64,000 nt of DNA. It comes from Myroides odoratus (lineage in GTDB: Bacteria; Bacteroidota; Bacteroidia; Flavobacteriales; Flavobacteriaceae). The DNA is taken from the NCBI RefSeq assembly GCF_001549985.1, contig NZ_LROZ01000001.1, forward strand, positions 558,001 to 622,000. The letters run 5' to 3'. The notes below the pieces were generated by a model that did no database searches, was not told the DNA's origin, and worked only from the letters and a program-made list of their open reading frames with translations. Below, one piece after another: positions 38,003 to 47,493 of this stretch; position 1 is the first letter of the stretch; each line of letters starts with the position of its first letter. The position numbers were made by a program, and so were the translations under genes.

Positions 38003-41000
38003 ATGATTATCAACCAATTACAATGTATTATGAACCAAAATGTATACACCGATCCACTAACGATCAACAAACCAACGCTTACAGCTAAACAATTAGAACA
38101 GGTTTTATCCTTTAATCAAACCGCAAATAATGCCCACCCCCTCGATCAAACCATCATTGATTTAATTGAGGAACAAGTGCGATTAGTACCTGATAAAACG
38201 GCGCTTATTTTCCAAGATAAAACACTAACCTATCGTGAAATGGATCAATTAGCCAATCAATTGGCCCATCACCTGATGCATTCAGCAGCAATCAAACCCG
38301 ATGACCGCATTGGCTTGATGATGGATCGCAGTGAAAAGCTCATTATCTCCCTTTTAGCGATTATGAAAACAGGAGCAGCTTATGTACCTATGCCTCCCTT
38401 ATATCCTGAAGATCGATTAAAAGCCATTAGTCAGGAAAGTCAGATTTCTTTGTTATTAACTGAACAAGCTTTTGAAAAAGTTGCGCAAAGAATAAATTCA
38501 CAAACCGTCACTTGGGAAGAAGTAGATTGGGAGATGTCAAAAGAAATTCCGATAAGAAATCTCAAACCACATCATTTAATGTATGTGATGTTCACTTCGG
38601 GTTCTACAGGAGGCCCAAAAGGAGTTGCCATAGAACATAGAAGTGTGGTCAATGCTTTAAGTTATTTTATTGAAAACGTTATTCATAAATCCACAGGCTA
38701 TATGCTTGCAGTTAGCACTTATGCCTTTGATATTTCAGTGCTTGAGATTTTTTCTATATTGATGACGGGACATACCCTTGTTGTAGCTTCGCAGGAAGAT
38801 CAGCTCAACCCAGAAGCTATCGTTGACCTTATTTTGAAATACAATATATCAGTAGCCCAAACAACACCAAGCACTTGGTCTATGTTAGCTGATACAACCA
38901 ATTGGCATAAAGTAAAACCAATGCATATTATTTGTGGAGGAGAATATTTATCTCCAACACTTGGCAAAATCTTGTTAGATGGAAATCACACCATCTGTAA
39001 TGTATATGGTCCTACAGAAACCACCATTTGGGTTACGTGTAAGATGATTTATTCTGAAGCTGATTTATATACTATTGGTGGACCCATTGACAATACGGAT
39101 ATTTATATTATACATCAAGATAAAATACAACCTATAAATGAAGTTGGAGAGATTTGTGTAGGGGGTATTGGATTGAGTCGTGGTTATTTAGGACAGCCTG
39201 AACTCACTCAAACTAAATTTATAGCTCACCCTTTACAACCTGGTAAAAAAATATACAAAACTGGGGATTTAGGAAAATGGTTAGAAAATGGTGAAATAGA
39301 ATACATTGGCAGAATAGATGATCAAGTCAAAATTCGAGGGTATCGCATTGAGCTCCAAGAAATAGAGGAAAATATTGCTAAACTAGAAGGCGTAGAAAAG
39401 GCAGTTGTTCGTGTTAAATCCACAAGTGACTATGATAAAAAACTTCTAGGCTTTTTAGAGTGCCCTAGTTTGCGTCTTGATGAAAAAGGGAGACATGCCC
39501 TTATCAAACAGTTTCGAGAAGTGCTTACTCAGCGCCTACCTGTTTATATGATTCCGCATGATTTTGTAATTATGGAGAAATTCCCATTAAATTCCAATGG
39601 AAAAATCGATAAAAAAGCATTGCTAGAAAACTATAAAAACACAAAAGTAACTTTTGATGAGAGTAAAGAATTTAAAAATGAGTTTGAAAAAACGATCTAT
39701 AAAATTTGGACAGAGATTTTGCAGTATCCTTTTATTGAAGTAAAAGACAACTTTTTTGAATTGGGAGGACATTCTTTACTGTTAGCTAAGTTGTATAACC
39801 GATTGCCCGATCTTTATCGTGATAACATCAAATTACAAGATTTATTTATCCACAAAACGATTGAGTCACAAGCCCAAATTATTCAAGAACGAATTAATAC
39901 CGATGTTACTTATCAAGAAAATGATCAAAATGAAAAAATGATTCAGCAATTATTAGAAGATGCAAAGCTTATACCTGAAATTAACTTAACAGGTACTTTA
40001 GATACTTCAATTATGAATGCCCCAGATAGCATCTTATTAACAGGAGCTAACGGATTTGTAGGCGTGCATGTCATTGATGAATTAATGAAGCAAACAGAAG
40101 CTACGGTTTACTGTCTAGTTCGCGCCGAAAATGAACAAATCGGATTCAAACGTTTGCGTCAAGCCTTTGAGCAATTCTTAATCCCTTCGCATTGGTTTGA
40201 TACTGGTCGAATTCAAGTGGTGACTGGAGATTTGAATAAGCCTTTATTGGGATTCAGTGAAGCACAATTCAATGCATTAGCAAACAAAATAGATTGTATT
40301 TACCATTCAGGAAGTTCCGTAAATTTTATTGAACCTTATCCTATCATCCGAAAAGCCAATATTTTAGGCCTTCAAGAGGTGATTAAATTTGCTGCTACAG
40401 GAAAAGTAAAACCGGTATCCCTGTTTTCCACTTGTGCTGTTTTTAGCTTTGGGCATCAATTTACAAAAAAGAGATTTGCATTGGAAAACGACGATATTCA
40501 CCAAGATTTAGAAGCCGTTAGTCGTGATCTAGGTTATGTACAAAGTAAATGGGTCATGGAACAAATCATGGCAAAAGCAGAAGAAAAAGGAGTACCTGTT
40601 ATGGTTTTCCGTTTGGGCTATGCTTTGAGTAATTCACAGACGGGTTCAACCGCCATATACCAATGGTGGGGTGCATTAGTTAGAAGTTGCATTGCCAATA
40701 ATGCCTATCCATCCATTCTAGGTTTTAAATCCCAACTTGTTCCTGTAGATTATATGGCCAAGAGTATTGTGCGTATCTCTCGTCAAAAAGAAGCCTTAGG
40801 TAAAAAATTTCACCTAACCCCGCTTCCTGAAGGGGATGTATCCATTAATGACTTCTTTGATCGAATTAATCAATACTTTGGGTTTAAGATGAAACCTCTT
40901 CCGTATCAGGATTGGTTAAATTTATGGAAGAATAATGAAGATGATCCCTTGTACCCTTTACTTGGAATGTTCACAGACAAAGTACATGGGGAATCCACAT

Positions 41001-41140
41001 TAAAAGAAGTGTATCAAAATACGTACTATTATGATTCACAGAATACCTTGGACTTCATAAAGGATAGTGAAATGCCATATCCACCTTTGATTAACAAAAC
41101 CATGCTAGAGCCTTATTTGAAATATTTAGCTGTTATTTAA
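38003..41140 (+). CDS. NRPS-like enzyme: adenylation, carrier, thioester reductase (A-T-R)
   Basis: 1045 residues (or 1036 from the ATG at 38030). The A domain has TSGSTGGPKG (about 198), YGPTETTIW, and GDLGKW with RIDDQVKIRGYRIEL. The carrier domain has FELGGHSLL with the phosphopantetheine serine near 591. The reductase has the NADPH loop TGANGFVG (about 681) and a YVQSK active-site pair. There is no condensation domain. Specificity positions read D-I-L-Q-I-G-V-I-W-K, close to the known glycine code DILQLGLIWK. Predicted: activate a small amino acid and release it as an aldehyde or alcohol. Confidence 0.92.
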   Translation: MIINQLQCIMNQNVYTDPLTINKPTLTAKQLEQVLSFNQTANNAHPLDQTIIDLIEEQVRLVPDKTALIFQDKTLTYREMDQLANQLAHHLMHSAAIKPDDRIGLMMDRSEKLIISLLAIMKTGAAYVPMPPLYPEDRLKAISQESQISLLLTEQAFEKVAQRINSQTVTWEEVDWEMSKEIPIRNLKPHHLMYVMFTSGSTGGPKGVAIEHRSVVNALSYFIENVIHKSTGYMLAVSTYAFDISVLEIFSILMTGHTLVVASQEDQLNPEAIVDLILKYNISVAQTTPSTWSMLADTTNWHKVKPMHIICGGEYLSPTLGKILLDGNHTICNVYGPTETTIWVTCKMIYSEADLYTIGGPIDNTDIYIIHQDKIQPINEVGEICVGGIGLSRGYLGQPELTQTKFIAHPLQPGKKIYKTGDLGKWLENGEIEYIGRIDDQVKIRGYRIELQEIEENIAKLEGVEKAVVRVKSTSDYDKKLLGFLECPSLRLDEKGRHALIKQFREVLTQRLPVYMIPHDFVIMEKFPLNSNGKIDKKALLENYKNTKVTFDESKEFKNEFEKTIYKIWTEILQYPFIEVKDNFFELGGHSLLLAKLYNRLPDLYRDNIKLQDLFIHKTIESQAQIIQERINTDVTYQENDQNEKMIQQLLEDAKLIPEINLTGTLDTSIMNAPDSILLTGANGFVGVHVIDELMKQTEATVYCLVRAENEQIGFKRLRQAFEQFLIPSHWFDTGRIQVVTGDLNKPLLGFSEAQFNALANKIDCIYHSGSSVNFIEPYPIIRKANILGLQEVIKFAATGKVKPVSLFSTCAVFSFGHQFTKKRFALENDDIHQDLEAVSRDLGYVQSKWVMEQIMAKAEEKGVPVMVFRLGYALSNSQTGSTAIYQWWGALVRSCIANNAYPSILGFKSQLVPVDYMAKSIVRISRQKEALGKKFHLTPLPEGDVSINDFFDRINQYFGFKMKPLPYQDWLNLWKNNEDDPLYPLLGMFTDKVHGESTLKEVYQNTYYYDSQNTLDFIKDSEMPYPPLINKTMLEPYLKYLAVI

Positions 41141-41160
41141 TTTCTAAAAGGCTATATAGG

Positions 41161-41190
41161 AAGCGCAGTACGTCACTGCGCTTTTCTTTT
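41161..41190 (+). terminator. Terminator after the NRPS-like gene
   Basis: AAGCGCAGT pairs with ACTGCGCTT over a 5-base loop, followed by TTCTTTTTT. Confidence 0.85.
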
Positions 41191-41241
41191 TTCCATACAT
41201 ACAAAATATTTCATATCTTACTTATCCATTTAAACTATTGT

Positions 41242-41871
41242 ATGACTTGGCATCCCATAACACTTGAAGAATTATATCTCGAGATTCTAAAAGGAGTAAA
41301 CAAAATGACTGCTGAACAATTGCTGTTCTGGCAACAGATTCGCATCACTCCAGAAAAATGGGTTGAACATACAATGGGACATGAAGGTGGGGGATTTTGG
41401 GTGATTGCCCAATATAATCACAAGATTTTATATTATAACGATATTGAAGAAGGTTTTAATTGTTCAACCTTTGTACAAAAAGGAATTATAGATTACTATG
41501 CGACTGCACAAAATGAACTCCAATGGGTGCTACCTCTGATGAGAACACCGAGTTTCAAATCAAATATATACATTGACAATATGCCTATTGGCATATTAAT
41601 CCTTTCTATTCTTGATGAAACGATGGGTGTTTTATCGGGTTATTTAACCCCTAATGAACAGTATAAAAAATTCCAACCCACTATTTTCAACCAATTTGAT
41701 CAAAAAGGAATTTCAAATACTGTGGATTTCAATTATCAAATTATCTTGGAGAACACTTTTGTATTACACCCGAAAGGTGGAATAGGAATCATACATTCTC
41801 GTGATTTTCCTGAAGAAATAATAGTTGAAACTACAGGGAATACAATCGACGAAATCATGGAATTAATTTAA
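41242..41871 (+). CDS. Uncharacterised cytoplasmic protein
   Basis: 209 residues. The first half (PEKWVEHTMGHEGGGFWVIA, then YYNDIEEGFN) resembles small proteins that in Bacteroidota sit in strings with immunity-like genes; the second half is unlike the first and may be a separate domain. Function unknown. Confidence 0.65.
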   Translation: MTWHPITLEELYLEILKGVNKMTAEQLLFWQQIRITPEKWVEHTMGHEGGGFWVIAQYNHKILYYNDIEEGFNCSTFVQKGIIDYYATAQNELQWVLPLMRTPSFKSNIYIDNMPIGILILSILDETMGVLSGYLTPNEQYKKFQPTIFNQFDQKGISNTVDFNYQIILENTFVLHPKGGIGIIHSRDFPEEIIVETTGNTIDEIMELI

Positions 41872-41980
41872 TTCCCTATTCAACATCAATATACTCTTAT
41901 TGTCTTCGAATTATTCACTTACTTACTTCTATTTACATGTACTATCTTTAACATGAAAATAAATGTCTCATTTTATGCGT

Positions 41981-42556
41981 ATGAAAAAAATCACCTTTGT
42001 TATTTTTCCCTTGCTTTTTCTATTCCTAGGATGTGCAAATGAAGTTCAAATTGACAATAAATACCTAACGGCTACTATGCCCTGGGAATATCGAAACTTG
42101 ACCGATTTTAATAACATGGATGTCCTTTATTTGGATTGCATCAAAAAAGATGGATTGCAAAGTATCTTCTCTATTGATCATGAAGTCGATTTAACCATTC
42201 AACCCAACAGTCAAACAATTTTAGAAGATACTCCTGTAGCGGTTTTATCCCGTCGCTTCCGTTCTATCAAACATTCGGTAGATAATGACCCAGCCTTTGG
42301 TTGGAAAAACTTTACTATCACCAAAGCCCCCAAAGCCATTACCTTTAAAGGATTACCCGCAGCAGAAGGCATATTTGAGGTCGAGGAATATATAAAAAGT
42401 ACGGATCAAATCATCCAAAAAAGAATTAAACGCCTAGTTGTTTTCGTAGATAATGACTTATGGAATATTGTTTTAGCTCCTTCACAACTAAAACATTACG
42501 AAGATGAAATGCATACCTTTGAGCAAATCCTTGAAAGTATTGAAATTAAAAAATAA
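41981..42556 (+). CDS. Lipoprotein, unknown function
   Basis: 191 residues from the ATG at 41981 (MKKITF, giving the cleanest signal; ATGs at 41975 and 41963 are in frame). Lipobox LFLGC. The mature domain (VAVLSRRFRSIKHSVDNDPA, then LWNIVLAPSQLKHYEDEM) looks like a compact alpha/beta fold. Twelve bases before the next gene, so a shared transcript is likely. Confidence 0.7.
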   Translation: MKKITFVIFPLLFLFLGCANEVQIDNKYLTATMPWEYRNLTDFNNMDVLYLDCIKKDGLQSIFSIDHEVDLTIQPNSQTILEDTPVAVLSRRFRSIKHSVDNDPAFGWKNFTITKAPKAITFKGLPAAEGIFEVEEYIKSTDQIIQKRIKRLVVFVDNDLWNIVLAPSQLKHYEDEMHTFEQILESIEIKK

Positions 42557-42567
42557 AACGTACGCTA

Positions 42568-43203
42568 ATGGTTCATTTTGACAATCTAAAAACCCATGCT
42601 ACTGATTTTCCTAAGACTTGGACTTTTTTAGGGTCACCTGAAGAAGCCGCGGATATTCCGCAGACTCATAAAGACCAGATTTTCTTCCTCGATGCAGCAG
42701 CGACCACTTTTGTGCAACAGTATATAGCGAGTGCTAAAATGGTGACAGGTCCTTTGTGGAACCCCTTTAACGAGCGCTATTTCAAGACTGTTAAAACCTT
42801 TGAGATTACAACGAATACACAAGAGCACGTTAAAAAATGGCTGTATAAAAAGCCTATTCCCTTTGATCACTTTGTTCTTGTTGATGCTGATCGCAGTGGA
42901 CAAGCAGTATTACTCACCTGGAAAATGGTACTTCACTATTGGGAAGGTCTTTTCTTTGCTGATGATCTACTGATTTTTGACGCTTCTCTTACTTGGGGCT
43001 TGTTCTATTTTCACGAAGATCAGCTGTATTTTGGAAGCGATAAAATCTACGATAAAGAATTTGAATATGAGAAAACAAAAGCGCTACAAGAATTGAAAAA
43101 ACAATTCTTTACGCCTAGCAACTTGAACTTCACCCAAGAGGAAAAAAGAAAAGCCATTCAAGCCTTTAAAATCAAATACAATACGGATTCATTAACCGAT
43201 TAA
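42568..43203 (+). CDS. Uncharacterised protein
   Basis: 211 residues without signal peptide. Rich in aromatic residues (HFVLVDADRSGQAVLLTWKM, then WGLFYFHEDQLYFGS). No family recognised; sits in the cluster of uncharacterised genes between the NRPS-like gene and the CrtA-like pair. Confidence 0.65.
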   Translation: MVHFDNLKTHATDFPKTWTFLGSPEEAADIPQTHKDQIFFLDAAATTFVQQYIASAKMVTGPLWNPFNERYFKTVKTFEITTNTQEHVKKWLYKKPIPFDHFVLVDADRSGQAVLLTWKMVLHYWEGLFFADDLLIFDASLTWGLFYFHEDQLYFGSDKIYDKEFEYEKTKALQELKKQFFTPSNLNFTQEEKRKAIQAFKIKYNTDSLTD

Positions 43204-43256
43204 TTTCTTTTTTTCTATTGTTTCGGTACACATTGTTTTATCTTTAAACAAAAAAC

Positions 43257-43943
43257 ATGCTACAAAAGACAATTACCACTTGTTTCTTACTCCTATCTAT
43301 TGTAGGCTTTGGTCAAATTACGGATTTTAAAGCTCCTGCTTATTCATCCATTGAAAAGGATATACAAAATACGCAATCTGACTATTACTATCCTAAACTG
43401 ATGCAACAACTGAAAACAGGAGCGGCTGTCCTCACGGCAAGTCAATATGAGCATTTGTATTATGGCTATGTCTTTCAAACGGCCTACAATCCCTATGCAG
43501 TATTCTCAAAAGAAGAAGAACTTGATACCTATTATCAAAAAGAACCAGACATGAAGGATATTCCTCGTCTACAAATTCTATTGCGAGAAGCCTTGGATGA
43601 ATTTCCTTTTGATTTTACTGCTATGATGTTTCTCGCCTATATTTATCACCTCAACGGAGAAGAAGAAAAATCGGAATTACTAACTAAACACTTTGAAGGA
43701 TTTGCAAAAGCAATTATGGCTTCTGGTGATGGATTAACTTGTAAAACAGGATTACACGTTATCGCCACTGAGCATGAATATCACATGCTTCAACTTTTTG
43801 ACTTACAGTATATTGATCAAAGTTCTGATGGGACATGTGACTTCTTAACCCTTGATCCAGAATATTATACCTTACCTGGGATTTACTTTAATGTGAATCA
43901 ATTGCAGAAAAAAAATCTAGCTCAACTCAAATCAAACAAATAG
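43257..43943 (+). CDS. DUF4919-like secreted protein
   Basis: 228 residues with a signal peptide (TCFLLLSIVGFGQ). The core (ASQYEHLYYGYVFQTAYNPY, then FTAMMFLAYIYHLNGEEEKS) matches DUF4919 proteins, TPR-like helical proteins of Bacteroidota. Exported; role unknown. Confidence 0.75.
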   Translation: MLQKTITTCFLLLSIVGFGQITDFKAPAYSSIEKDIQNTQSDYYYPKLMQQLKTGAAVLTASQYEHLYYGYVFQTAYNPYAVFSKEEELDTYYQKEPDMKDIPRLQILLREALDEFPFDFTAMMFLAYIYHLNGEEEKSELLTKHFEGFAKAIMASGDGLTCKTGLHVIATEHEYHMLQLFDLQYIDQSSDGTCDFLTLDPEYYTLPGIYFNVNQLQKKNLAQLKSNK

Positions 43944-43980
43944 AACGTCCTTTTTTATAACGTACAAAAAAATAAGCCCC

Positions 43981-44541
43981 ATGAATACCTTAGAAAAAAC
44001 AGCAGAAATGCTCGATGAAACTCAATTCTGGACTATTGTTGAAACTTCTTTACAACACAGCAATTCCCAAGACGAGCAAGAAGCCTATTTGATTCAAGCT
44101 TTAGAGAAATTAACACCAAAAGAGATTATTGGTTTTCGTTTGAGAACAGATAAACTTTTATATGACACGTATGATTCTGCCATGTGGTGTGCGGGATATT
44201 TGATGAATGGTGGTTGTTCGGATGATGGCTTTGAGTACTTTAGGAATTGGGTAATTTCTAGAGGAAAAGAAGTCTATGAACAAGCCAAAGCCAATCCCGA
44301 TACGCTGATTAGTCAAAAAGATAAAGCAGAAGATGATTTATTCGACTTTGAGAGTTTTTGGTATGTGGCATTAGAAGCCTTTGAAAATCAAACAGGAAAA
44401 GAACTATATGATTATATTGATGAAGATAACTTTGATACCAATGAAGGCAACTATCCTTCTTTTGAATTTGATTGGAGCGATGAAGAACCTGCAAGTATGC
44501 AAAAACTTTGCCCGAAATTATACGAGCACTTTTGGAATTAA
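43981..44541 (+). CDS. DUF4240 protein
   Basis: 186 residues. DETQFWTIVETSLQ at the N terminus, MWCAGYLMNGGCSDDGFEYF in the middle, and FESFWYVALEAFENQTGKEL near the end match DUF4240, often found near immunity-like genes. Acidic and cytoplasmic. Function unknown. Confidence 0.8.
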   Translation: MNTLEKTAEMLDETQFWTIVETSLQHSNSQDEQEAYLIQALEKLTPKEIIGFRLRTDKLLYDTYDSAMWCAGYLMNGGCSDDGFEYFRNWVISRGKEVYEQAKANPDTLISQKDKAEDDLFDFESFWYVALEAFENQTGKELYDYIDEDNFDTNEGNYPSFEFDWSDEEPASMQKLCPKLYEHFWN

Positions 44542-44592
44542 TACAGAGTCTAACTAATGCTAAAGACCCTGTTTTGTAGATAAAAAAACAGT

Positions 44593-45036
44593 ATGATTAA
44601 CACCTATCCTAATCCTTGGAATTTTTCCAATACAGATATCAATCTCATTTCACCGGATCAACAATATAGAATTGAATACGGGGATTTGCACGAAATCGCC
44701 ATGGGTGCACCACTCGGAGGAAATTGCTATCTAGTCTTAAATAATCAGAAATTAAAAATCCATGATTGGGTGGGTGGTCCTGTAATCTGGAATGAAACAA
44801 GTACACGATTAGCTCTTCCCGTATGGACTTTTGAAAGAAAACAACAAATCGCAATATTAGATTTAATTCATCTCACAATAACCATTTATCAACAGCTATT
44901 TCGCGTATTACAACTTTCTCATTTTGATGATACCTGTATCATAGGTCTTGATAGTCCAAAATATCAACCCAAATCACTTCTATTTGATATTCAGCAAGAA
45001 AATATCGATAGTACCAAAATTATAATTTATCTCTAA
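44593..45036 (+). CDS. Uncharacterised protein
   Basis: 147 residues, beta-rich (YRIEYGDLHEIAMGAPLGGN, then WDGGP-like turn VGGPVIWNETSTRLALPVW). Looks like a small beta-propeller-type or immunity-type fold but unassigned. Confidence 0.6.
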   Translation: MINTYPNPWNFSNTDINLISPDQQYRIEYGDLHEIAMGAPLGGNCYLVLNNQKLKIHDWVGGPVIWNETSTRLALPVWTFERKQQIAILDLIHLTITIYQQLFRVLQLSHFDDTCIIGLDSPKYQPKSLLFDIQQENIDSTKIIIYL

Positions 45037-45058
45037 CATCATTATATTTCATTTTATG

Positions 45059-45089
45059 TTGGTTACGGTATTCTTATTCGGTACTTTTG
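45059..45089 (+). promoter_or_regulatory. Bacteroidota promoter (TTG-N20-TACTTTTG)
   Basis: TTG at 45059-45061 and TACTTTTG at 45082-45089, 20 bases apart, the textbook -33/-7 spacing; start codon at 45115. The best-formed promoter in the window. Confidence 0.7.
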
Positions 45090-45114
45090 AAATCTAAACA
45101 ACCTAAAATAGCTA

Positions 45115-45867
45115 ATGAAATATATCAAACTAAGTTTCATTTTTTTCGTACTTTCATTCTTCACAAGCTGCAATCTTCTAGTAGATTCATCCAACTATGA
45201 AACTACAACCTCAGCCTTTGTCGAAGCCTTAAAACAAGATGATTTTGATACGTGTCTCTCACTTATGCAATTGGAAAATGCGGAAGGACAACGTTTAAAT
45301 GTAGATACCTTACGTGTGGAATTTGATCACTTCAAAAAACTCTTACATCATAGTTTTGGCGAAAAACCTTATGAATACAACTTCGTCAAATGGCAAAAAA
45401 CAAAATCAACTAATGCTAGTGAAAATACGCCTTCCAACACAACTAGAGCCTTTATAGAGTTTAATAATGGCAATGAATTAGGTGTCCTTCAGCTTTTATT
45501 TGATGACGAAACAAATAAAATCCTAGATATTCGTGCTTTAGATATTAAAGTAGACAAGCCTAACATTTTTTTGTTTTGGTTGTCTGCTATTATTCCGATA
45601 ATGGTACTGTTATTTAACCTCTACGTTATACGAGAAATTAAACGAAGTAAATTAGAGAAAAAATGGATCAAATACTTAGCTGTAATTCTATTGAATGTTC
45701 CTTCATTCAGCTATGCTGCTATTGGAGGTCTAACTATTAACTTCTTAAGTTTTCAATTTCTTTTAGGCGTTGGTTTTAGTGGCAATGGTATTATAGAATC
45801 TGCTTGGACTGTTGGTATTCCTCTTGGAGGACTCTATTGGATTTGTCAACTTAAAATGTGGAAATAA
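45115..45867 (+). CDS. Lipoprotein with C-terminal membrane helices
   Basis: 250 residues. Lipobox SFFTSC; residues about 30-140 resemble DUF3887/NTF2-like lipoprotein domains (TTSAFVEALKQDDFDTCLSL). Then three hydrophobic segments (about 145-165, 182-202, 205-245). Lipidated domain plus membrane region is unusual and suggests an inner-membrane protein with its N terminus outside. Function unknown. Confidence 0.7.
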   Translation: MKYIKLSFIFFVLSFFTSCNLLVDSSNYETTTSAFVEALKQDDFDTCLSLMQLENAEGQRLNVDTLRVEFDHFKKLLHHSFGEKPYEYNFVKWQKTKSTNASENTPSNTTRAFIEFNNGNELGVLQLLFDDETNKILDIRALDIKVDKPNIFLFWLSAIIPIMVLLFNLYVIREIKRSKLEKKWIKYLAVILLNVPSFSYAAIGGLTINFLSFQFLLGVGFSGNGIIESAWTVGIPLGGLYWICQLKMWK

Positions 45868-45883
45868 AAATAGAGGCACTTAT

Positions 45884-46618
45884 ATGACAGTTTTTTCTTA
45901 TCATTTAGTACACGTATCTTTCATTACTAGTTTACACCTCCTATTCTTTCCACCAAAAGCAAAAAATATTCCAGGCTTAGTTCATGCCGATACCATGCAT
46001 ACCATGATATTGGGATCACCTGTCGTTTCACCCGCACGATTTCTAATCCGTCAACTTGTTGTCTTTGCTCAATGGGAAAATGAAGAAGCTTTAGAACGCT
46101 ATCTTAAGACGAATACCTTAGGAAAAAAACTAGCTCAAGGTTGGCATACGCGTTTATTATTTGTCAGACAATGGGGAACACTTTCTAAGTATAAAATCCC
46201 CAGTGAAGGTGTCACACTAGACAACGAAAGTGAAGCTGTCATTGCTGTCACCTTAGCGCGGATGCAATATTTTCAAATTCCTCGATTTATTCGTTGGGGT
46301 CGTCCAACCGAAAAACTAGTCCGCGATCATCCTGCGCCAACATTAGCCTTAGCATCGTTTAAATTTCCTACGACTATTTCTACCTTTTCAATTTGGCCTT
46401 CTGTAAAAAGTATGACCGACATGGTCCAAGGGCATAGTCAAGTTACTGAACCTCAAAGACACAAAGAGGCGATGAAGGAAAGAAATCGAAAGGATTTTCA
46501 TATCGAATTTAGTACATTGCGCTTTAAGCCCATTGCGGAGTATGGTACCTGGAAAGGTCAACAAGACTATATTGTTCGAGCAAACCAAAAGAATAAAAAT
46601 GCAACGAGTATCAGCTAA
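45884..46618 (+). CDS. CrtA-like (spheroidene monooxygenase family) protein
   Basis: 244 residues from ATG 45884, since an earlier in-frame start would overlap the upstream gene. The C-terminal part (KSMTDMVQGHSQVTEP, then KDFHIEFSTLRFKPI) is the signature of CrtA-like proteins, haem-binding enzymes that oxygenate carotenoids in phototrophs. Here no carotenoid genes are nearby, so the substrate is open. It overlaps the next gene by 20 bases. Confidence 0.75.
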   Translation: MTVFSYHLVHVSFITSLHLLFFPPKAKNIPGLVHADTMHTMILGSPVVSPARFLIRQLVVFAQWENEEALERYLKTNTLGKKLAQGWHTRLLFVRQWGTLSKYKIPSEGVTLDNESEAVIAVTLARMQYFQIPRFIRWGRPTEKLVRDHPAPTLALASFKFPTTISTFSIWPSVKSMTDMVQGHSQVTEPQRHKEAMKERNRKDFHIEFSTLRFKPIAEYGTWKGQQDYIVRANQKNKNATSIS

Positions 46619-47468
46619 ACAAAATATGCAAGATTGGCTTACCCAACAATGGGTAATCACTTGTGGAAACAAATTTGATCCGACAGTATCTCCTTGGTTA
46701 ATAGGTCCCTTTGGGCAAGTGGGTGATACTGGAGAAGATTTTATTCATCAATTAGCGCAACAAGAACAATTACTCCTCAAACGCAATTGCACAAATGCAG
46801 GCTTACTACCTTCCTTTAAAATATTAGGATTATCTCAAGAAGAAGAATCAAAAATAGCTCCAGCTATTATTGATTTTTATGAACAAACATCAGCCTACAA
46901 CCTAACGCTTACTTTGCGCTGGAATCCCTTTTTTAAAGGGTTCGGTCACCTTGTGAACATCTTGTTTAGCAATCGACTCAACCAATTACATATCCCCATA
47001 AACAACCAATTACGTAAAACCCGAATAACCAGTGAGATTATTCAATTAATCACACCTGATACAAAAGAAGTTCGTTATACGTTTTGGTTGAGAACCTTTC
47101 CATCAACAGGTATAATTATATTTTCTGGGGTTTATGGAACCTGCCAATTACCCTCAGGTCAACAAGCTATAAAAGCTGTTTTTCCATTACCCAATGGCAA
47201 TGCTACCGTATTGCTAAAACCGCAAGTGGGAGCACAAGGAGAATTTATCTTACATTCTAATGGTAATAAATGGGGGGATGCAGGCTTCTATTTTCTACTA
47301 CAAGATAGCAAAGAAAAGTATTGGGCAAGATTTATTCCTTCCTTTAAGGATAAACTTATCGTACAAACCCATTCTGATGGATTAACAGCCAATCAACAAC
47401 TAAAACTTTGGGGGCTGACTGTCTTAACTATTTCGTATTACATTACCCCAAAAACAAAAAAAGAATAA
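46599..47468 (+). CDS. Uncharacterised partner of the CrtA-like protein
   Basis: 289 residues from ATG 46599, inside the end of the CrtA-like gene, so translation is coupled. No signal peptide. It has FYEQTSAYNLTLTLRWNPFF, FWLRTFPSTGIIIFSGVYG and a C-terminal beta-rich part. No known family, but the overlap suggests it works with the CrtA-like protein, for example as a fatty-acid or sterol-type cofactor carrier; that is a guess. Confidence 0.65.
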   Translation: MQRVSAKQNMQDWLTQQWVITCGNKFDPTVSPWLIGPFGQVGDTGEDFIHQLAQQEQLLLKRNCTNAGLLPSFKILGLSQEEESKIAPAIIDFYEQTSAYNLTLTLRWNPFFKGFGHLVNILFSNRLNQLHIPINNQLRKTRITSEIIQLITPDTKEVRYTFWLRTFPSTGIIIFSGVYGTCQLPSGQQAIKAVFPLPNGNATVLLKPQVGAQGEFILHSNGNKWGDAGFYFLLQDSKEKYWARFIPSFKDKLIVQTHSDGLTANQQLKLWGLTVLTISYYITPKTKKE

Positions 47469-47493
47469 CGCGATAACGTTATTCTTTTTTTGT
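47456..47493. terminator. Bidirectional terminator
   Basis: AGAATAAC and GTTATTCT arms around GCGATAAC, with long A and T runs on either side, between converging genes. Confidence 0.85.
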
